Notes under the pieces: generated by a model | The model's input: the letters and a program-made list of their open reading frames with translations, nothing else | The model's database searches: none | Told to the model about the DNA's origin: nothing | Assembly: GCA_002422955.1 (NCBI GenBank) | Contig: DITY01000285.1 | Location: 2,921 to 22,417, forward strand | DNA: 19,497 nucleotides | Reading direction: 5' to 3' | Source of the DNA: Planctomycetaceae bacterium UBA6172 | GTDB lineage: Bacteria > Planctomycetota > Planctomycetia > Pirellulales > Pirellulaceae | Part shown: in pieces, positions 15,152 to 19,497 of the stretch | Numbering within the stretch: position 1 is the first letter of the stretch | Layout: the number at the start of each line of letters is the position of its first letter | Translations under genes and position numbers: made by a program

Positions 15152-16514
15152 ATGGCGCTCGGAAAGCGGAAGCGGCAGCATCAGGAAACGTTCTGGGTTG
15201 CTGCGGATAAACTCGGCGGTGGGCCGAGGAATGCGTTCTACGACCGACACAACCAGCTGCTCGGTAAGATCGACTTCGACGGCAAGCTTAAGAAGGCGGC
15301 TGAACCCCACTACGAGACGACGGGACGCAAAGGGCTGCCTCCGGGCGTCTACTTCCGGATGATCTTCATCGGCTACTTCGAAGACATCTCTTCGCAGCGG
15401 GGTATTGCCTGGCGCTGTGATGACAGCCGGTCGCTGGCCCGCTTCCTCGGATACGGGCCGCGCGAGTCGACGCCCGACCATAGAACGCTGTCGCTCCCAC
15501 GCGAGCGGTTGCCGATAGAACTGCACCAGCTGACCTTCGAGTTGATCCTCAAGGCTGCCACCGACAACGGACTGCTCAAGGGCAAGACGCTAGGCGTCGA
15601 TGCGACAGATCTGGAAGCGAACGCATCGCTCAAGAGCATTGTTCGCAAGGACAACGGCGACAACTGGCGGGAATACCTGCGGAAGCTTGTACGAGGCGGA
15701 GACTGGCAACAGCAATCCAGACGACGAGCAGCTTCGCCTCTTCGTCAAGAGCCGCAAGCCCCGCAGAAAGGTCAGCAACAACGAGTGGGAAAGCGAGACT
15801 GACCCGGACTCACGGATCGGCAAGATGAAGGACGGACGCCTTCACCTGAAATACAAGGCGGAGAACGCGGTCGATCTGGAGACGGAGATCATCGTCGCCG
15901 CGGAGGTTTATCACGGCGATCGACGCGATACGAGCACGATCGAAGACACGGTCAACGCGGCGCAAACGCATCTTCGTGAAGCAGAAACGGGATGTAAGGT
16001 CGAGGAAGTGGTCGCCGATAACGGTTACCACGGCGAATGGATTCCGGATCAACCTCAGAACGAATCGGACGTCCGGACGTACATCCCCGAACCGAAGCAG
16101 CAGCACAAACGAACCTGGACGGATAAATCGCCTCGCCGTGAAGCTTCGTACCGGCGGAACCGACGCAACGCCAACGGCAATCGGGGGCGTCGGCTGCAGC
16201 GTCTTCGCAGTGAGCGCGTCGAACGGACGTTCGCGCACCTCTGCGACACGGGAGGATCGCGCCGAACTTGGCTCCGTGGAATCGATAAGGTGCGAAAGCG
16301 GTACCTGAGTGCGGCGATGGCCTTCAGCCTGGGGCGGATCATGCGCCTACTGATCGGCGCCGGCAAGCCAAGGTACGCACAGGTGCTTGCCGAGAGGGCG
16401 TTGCTTGCCTGGTTTGCCATAAACAAGGCCTGGAGCCTTCGTCTGATCGACTCCAGCTCGATCCGAGAGCGATGGAGCCGCTGTTGCATGAATTTTCGCG
16501 CGCCGGCTAGCTGA
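15152..16514 (+). pseudogene. IS1182-like DDE transposase with a one-base frameshift
   Basis: Two overlapping frames (15152-15802 and the frame running to 16514) join into one transposase of about 453 residues. The first frame holds the DUF772-type N-terminal domain and the first catalytic Asp (D150 in TLGVDATDLEANASL). The second holds SETDPDSRIGKMKDGR, the second Asp in VEEVVADNGYHGEW, and the catalytic-Glu block RSERVERTFAHLCDTGG with RRTWLRGIDKVRKRYL. The natural reading REYLRKLYEAETGNSNPDDEQ needs one base skipped at about 15686-15689 (AAG CTT GTA C), so a single-base insertion is likely. The start has GGAGG at 15141-15145. Apart from the shift the gene looks full-length and recent. IS1182 versus another IS5-type group is a judgement from recall. 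Confidence 0.82.
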
Positions 16515-16523
16515 GCCGGCGCG
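16499..16523 (+). terminator. Perfect 10-bp stem-loop across the transposase stop
   Basis: CGCGCCGGCT (16499-16508) and AGCCGGCGCG (16514-16523) are exact inverted copies around an AGCTG loop. The transposase TGA (16512-16514) lies in the loop and the first base of the right arm. It is very stable but lacks a U-tract. It may terminate transcription or shield the IS from outside reading. Confidence 0.5.
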
Positions 16524-16673
16524 GCGCGCGCCGTGACTGGCTGAAGGCGGAAATCAATAGGCAGCTAGCGCGGTGGAAGACGCCCGGAGTCCTACTGAAA
16601 CGGGATTCGGACCTCCAGCGACTGCGAGATAGGAAAGGTATTCATTTGCCGTTCCTCAAGTCCGATTCGTTCA

Positions 16674-17822
16674 TTATGCCGCGAGTCGGCCAAGCCATAG
16701 TTTGATTGGCCAAGGGAAGCGATAACCGTGCTGAGACAGGTGACTGGCTAGTTGTCGATCGCTTTCGGCCATGCTCGACATGGTGGCACCTTTTAGAAAC
16801 TTCAGTTCGCAGCGACTCCGATCTCTCTCGAAGGCGTCGAGGTCGAACCCGTGACGCAGTTGCTCCTTTTTACCCAGGGCTTCGGCGAGCATGATCAACC
16901 GAAGACACTTTCCGCAGGTGCCACAATTGAGAAACTCGGGGTTCCGACGTCGCATCCGACTGCAGACGCTCAGCGAATGGGTCAAGCTTCCATCCTCCAG
17001 CAACTCGACCATTTTCTGAGTGCGGGTTTTGCAGGAGCCAAAGACGCGAAATGAGTGCTCGTGCGTCTCCAGCGAGGGAAACAGTAGGTGGTACATAACG
17101 TCAACCTTTTTGAAAGGCCTCGAACGGAGCGTTTCGCTGATGCTGTGTCCGGAGGCATAGACGAAGTCGGTGAAGTGGTTGCCCAGGGACAAGGCCGCCG
17201 CCACATTGCAGAGCGAATGCACTCGGGCGAAGGGCCAGGGTGCGTTCCATTTCGGCATGTCGCAGCGGACCCCCGCCAACGGTAGGCCGTGCCGATCTGC
17301 TTCGGTGAGCACGTGTTTCAGCGAATCTTCATAGTGCGACCTTTCTGAGAAGGCGCCAATATCATGATGTAGTAGCAGATCCGTGTGTAAGTTCGACGGA
17401 ACTCCCGATTGAGAGCGGCACTTGAGCAATACATACGAGCTGTCGATGCCGCCGCTGAAAGCGGTCGCGGTAACCCTCAGAGACTTTTGCTTCTGCGGTA
17501 ACCGCGGGACGGCGGAAATAGAGATGGGCTTCGTTTCCGGCAGCGTTATGCGGATCAGATCCTGGACCGTCCCTTGCAGGTTGAACAGCAGCAAGTCGTC
17601 GACCTCCCCTTCAATCACCAGCGGAAGCTGCATCCGCATCGCCGGGGCCAGCAGCATCAGCGCAAAAGCGTCGAAACGGGCTTCGCCGTCGATTAGGGAA
17701 GGGAGGGTACCAAACTGGGTCATCACGCAGATTTCTTTGCGCCCTTCCACACTGACGTCAGCGGTCAGCAATACCTCTTCTCCTCGGATGTCTTTTTTAA
17801 GGTTGCTAACGATTATTGTCAT
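16674..17822 (-). CDS. QueC/ExsB-like PP-loop ATPase of a polysaccharide-locus type
   Basis: The 382-residue protein joins two parts. Residues 1-110 form a domain of unknown function (DAFALMLLAPAMRMQLPLVI then EGEVDDLLLFNLQGTVQDLI). Residues 115-310 are a PP-loop ATPase with the pyrophosphate-binding motif SGGIDSS at 123-129. Four cysteines (C287, C300, C303, C306 in SVCSR and LNCGTCGKCLR) match the zinc knuckle of QueC. QueC itself makes the queuosine precursor preQ0 and is about 230 residues, so this longer two-domain protein is probably a paralogue that adenylates and amidates some other carboxylate, perhaps a sugar acid or peptide. No other queuosine genes are near. ATG at 17822 has AAAGGA upstream. 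It is likely in the glycan set by position only. Confidence 0.75.
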   Translation of the reverse strand: MTIIVSNLKKDIRGEEVLLTADVSVEGRKEICVMTQFGTLPSLIDGEARFDAFALMLLAPAMRMQLPLVIEGEVDDLLLFNLQGTVQDLIRITLPETKPISISAVPRLPQKQKSLRVTATAFSGGIDSSYVLLKCRSQSGVPSNLHTDLLLHHDIGAFSERSHYEDSLKHVLTEADRHGLPLAGVRCDMPKWNAPWPFARVHSLCNVAAALSLGNHFTDFVYASGHSISETLRSRPFKKVDVMYHLLFPSLETHEHSFRVFGSCKTRTQKMVELLEDGSLTHSLSVCSRMRRRNPEFLNCGTCGKCLRLIMLAEALGKKEQLRHGFDLDAFERDRSRCELKFLKGATMSSMAESDRQLASHLSQHGYRFPWPIKLWLGRLAA

Positions 17823-18137
17823 GGGAGGATTCCTTTTCTCGTTATTGGCGATAAGCGGAGGGGCAGGCCGCGAAAGTTAGATCAGTCGAAGAACACGAAT
17901 GGTTGCTTCGCGATCAGGCACGCAGCAGTGTCTGAGTTTTTATGCAAAAAGCAACGAGTGCCGTGGGTCTTCAGCGACTGCTAAGCCGACTGAAAATGGG
18001 TCCTGAAACCATCAAGAATCAGCCGTGTCGGCTTCGATTCTGATCGCGAAACAAAAGGTTCGGATGATTGACGGGCAAGTCACTGTCGTCAGCGATCAGA
18101 CAAGGCCCGATCCTCAGGCCGACGATTGCCATGATTC
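17823..18137. other. Gene-free gap between PP-loop ATPase and second sulfotransferase genes
   Basis: About 315 bp upstream of the PP-loop gene and downstream of the sulfotransferase, both on the minus strand. No gene is supported. It holds a strong hairpin (18016-18040), a second inverted pair (AAGCCGAC at 17983-17990 and GTCGGCTT at 18027-18034) that could pair alternatively with part of the hairpin, and a small TTTTT-ATGC-AAAAA palindrome near 17936-17949. The promoter of the PP-loop gene must lie here. Confidence 0.5.
18016..18040 (-). terminator. Stem-loop downstream of the second sulfotransferase gene
   Basis: GAATC-AGCCG and CGGCT-(TC)-GATTC pair in 10 bp with a TGT loop and a 2-base bulge, about 100 bases after the minus-strand stop at 18138. 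There is no U-tract. A competing pairing with AAGCCGAC at 17983-17990 is possible. Confidence 0.4.
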
Positions 18138-18980
18138 CTAGGCCACTGCTTTGCTAAGCGGATAGCCGAGGTTTGTCAATTCATCAGGTATCGATTCGGC
18201 GAACAATCGGATTTGTGACGACGACAACCTTTCGGTCCACTGCTCGCTCCGTCCCACGCGGAGGAACTCGGCCTTTGCTTGATCTCCGTTCTCGGCAAAT
18301 GCCTTTCGCTTTGTCTCGAACGATTGATTTCGAATCGCTTCTCGAATCTTTTCCGGTGACCGTTGCAGGCCGAGGTGATTCAGAATCCGCTGACATTCGA
18401 CCTCGGGTTGCGACAGCAGGTCTTCGTAGCGCACAAAGAAGTGGGCGTTCGCCAGGAGTGGCCGCGTGTGTTCCGCCCAGGGCAGCGCGAGCGGACCGCT
18501 GATATGCCGTGCCCCTTCAAGCACCGCCCGAATCATCTGGTCGAGGCGGTAGGGATCGGAGGTGAGCAGCGGCTCAATCACCTTTCGGTGCTGCAGGGCT
18601 TGCAGATTTCGCTTGCCTACGAGCCTCAAAAATGCTTTTAGGATCTTTCCTCGGAGCATGAATTTGCCGCGAAAGATTAGGAAATATCCCGTCCCTGAAA
18701 TCGCGACGTCCCGGGGGTCTCGGACCACGAAAATCGTTTTCGCACGGCTCGCCGAAGCGTCCTTCGCCAATTGTTCGGGTGACGCGTGTGATTTGAAGCA
18801 GCGGAATTCGGATTCGCGGTCCGAACCTTCGCAGGCGATTTCAAAGTGATGAGATCTCCAGAACCCCACCACCGGACACCCCACCAACTCGGCGACGAGT
18901 CGGGCTGCCCAGGTATTGCCGCTTTTGGGAAACCCCGAGATGATAATGTCCGTTTTGTTGGTAGACTCACGCATGGGCAT
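18138..18980 (-). CDS. PAPS-dependent sulfotransferase (Sulfotransfer_1 type)
   Basis: The 280-residue protein is a classic cytosolic-fold sulfotransferase. The 5'-phosphosulfate-binding loop is ISGFPKSGNTWAARLVAEL at residues 14-32, and the 3'-phosphate-binding block is IFVVRDPRDVAIS at 83-95. FKSH at 62-65 offers the likely catalytic-base histidine. VRYEDLLSQPEVECQRIL and the C-terminal RVGRSEQWTERLS correspond to the later family blocks, the last contacting PAPS. It is more canonical than the other sulfotransferase at 5135-6118 and only distantly similar to it. Start ATG at 18980 or 18974 (MPMRE or MRE); no Shine-Dalgarno is visible. It is transcribed away from the secreted protein that starts at 19269. 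A glycan acceptor is inferred from the neighbouring genes. Confidence 0.92.
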   Translation of the reverse strand: MPMRESTNKTDIIISGFPKSGNTWAARLVAELVGCPVVGFWRSHHFEIACEGSDRESEFRCFKSHASPEQLAKDASASRAKTIFVVRDPRDVAISGTGYFLIFRGKFMLRGKILKAFLRLVGKRNLQALQHRKVIEPLLTSDPYRLDQMIRAVLEGARHISGPLALPWAEHTRPLLANAHFFVRYEDLLSQPEVECQRILNHLGLQRSPEKIREAIRNQSFETKRKAFAENGDQAKAEFLRVGRSEQWTERLSSSQIRLFAESIPDELTNLGYPLSKAVA

Positions 18981-19268
18981 CGCTCTGGGAAAATCGACCG
19001 GTGTTGAGCCCCGCGTAAAAAGCGAGCCCTGTCACGGGGTGCAGTTGTCCGAAAATAGTTTGATAGCCACTGCGGTCAAATCACCACAATGTCAATTAGG
19101 GGCCGACTATCCGGTTTTGCGTTTTGGGACACGGGTCCAATCGGCGGTTCGCCGCCGCTCCGTCGCTGATTGACCATGAAAGGCGCTCGCTTGAGGCGGC
19201 TCCTGGGTTCTGTTAATCGGCCGAAACCGTCTCGAGAGCACCCTCCAGCCATCAACCGGGTCATTTGC
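18981..19268. other. Divergent upstream region
   Basis: About 290 bp separate the divergent sulfotransferase and secreted-protein genes, so promoters for both should be here. A TTGATA at about 19061 is a possible plus-strand -35 box, but no good -10 lies at the right distance. A small hairpin CGGCG-GTT-CGCCG is at 19142-19154. The part from 19176 may already be coding if the earlier in-frame ATG is used. Confidence 0.4.
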
Positions 19269-19497
19269 ATGAGAGCCAGCCGTTGGACGAGAACACGGAG
19301 CAAGGTCGCGAGTGGGGCGGTCGCAGGGGTCTGCTGCGCGGTGATGGTAGGGTTAGCGAACCCGCGGGCGGCTGGTTTGGCGGCCACGGTGATGGCGGAC
19401 GAACCGGCGGTGGTCCGCTGGAAGATGGAAGGAACCGCCGGCTGGCAGCCTCGCGATTCGCAGGCGGAGTATGCGTTTGACGGGAAACTCTGGATCG
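19269..19497 (+). CDS. Secreted, probably Kelch-like protein, 5' part only
   Basis: A frame open to the window end starts at ATG 19269 (or 31 codons earlier at ATG 19176). Seventy-six codons are visible. Residues 1 to about 43 form a signal peptide: a basic start (MRASRWTRTRSK), the hydrophobic stretch VASGAVAGVCCAVMVGLANP, then alanine-rich sequence up to about ATVMA-DEP. The mature part begins VVRWKMEGTAGWQPRDSQAEYAF, then DGKLWI. The pattern W-x-PRDSQ-x(4)-F-DGKLWI is how many planctomycete Kelch/galactose-oxidase-type beta-propeller proteins open, each blade carrying such a motif. Only one blade start is seen, so the family is tentative and the enzyme activity, if any, is unknown. Confidence 0.65.
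   Translation, partial: MRASRWTRTRSKVASGAVAGVCCAVMVGLANPRAAGLAATVMADEPAVVRWKMEGTAGWQPRDSQAEYAFDGKLWI

Larger units (their letters stand above)
15088..16567 (+). mobile_element. IS1182-like insertion sequence, boundaries approximate
   Basis: The element contains one frame-broken transposase gene (15152-16514). Candidate ends are an imperfect inverted pair: TTGATTT with flanks at 15091-15104 on the left and AAATCAA with flanks at 16551-16567 on the right, about 11 of 14 matches. AAATCAATA also occurs as a direct copy at 15077-15085 and 16551-16559, which makes the exact left end ambiguous. No target duplication could be fixed. It lies 30-90 bp after the pyruvyl transferase stop and does not interrupt that gene. 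Confidence 0.55.

Noticed and set aside
15686..15692. Programmed +1 frameshift like that of prfB
   Set aside because: The prfB site needs CTT followed by a stop (TGA) and an upstream Shine-Dalgarno; here CTT is followed by GTA.

Overview
The window looks like a GC-rich chromosomal segment of a planctomycete, probably of the Pirellulales/Rhodopirellula type. This is an inference from the combination of weak or absent Shine-Dalgarno sites, many sulfotransferase-type and secreted proteins, a large lineage-type SH3 protein, and IS3- and IS1182-like elements. No 16S or other decisive marker is present.

Left part (1-11011), core genes. On the minus strand lie prfA (peptide chain release factor 1, cut by the window edge), rpmE (zinc-ribbon L31) and an SBF/SLC10-type membrane transporter. 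aroC (chorismate synthase) diverges from the transporter. The plus strand then carries a membrane-anchored hypothetical protein, a PAPS-type sulfotransferase preceded by a 16-bp tandem repeat, a secreted SH3-domain protein, a TerB/DjlA-like protein overlapping a stand-alone CoaB (phosphopantothenate-cysteine ligase), a class 1 dihydroorotate dehydrogenase and an exported Cys-type glutathione peroxidase.

Right part (11012-19497), accessory region. It holds genes for surface-glycan building or modification: an FkbM-type methyltransferase, a GT25 glycosyltransferase, a polysaccharide pyruvyl transferase, a QueC/ExsB-like PP-loop ATPase with a zinc-knuckle tail, and a second sulfotransferase. They are on both strands with long gaps and do not form one operon. 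Two insertion sequences interrupt them. One is a decayed IS3-family element whose OrfB survives only as frame-broken fragments. The other is an IS1182-like element with a one-base frameshift. The window ends inside a secreted, probably Kelch-like, protein.

The likely joint role of the right part is synthesis and decoration (pyruvate, methyl and sulfate groups) of an extracellular polysaccharide. This is inferred from families only. The least understood gene is the PP-loop ATPase. Several genes are followed by clean stem-loops that lack a U-tract. No tRNA, rRNA or CRISPR array was seen.
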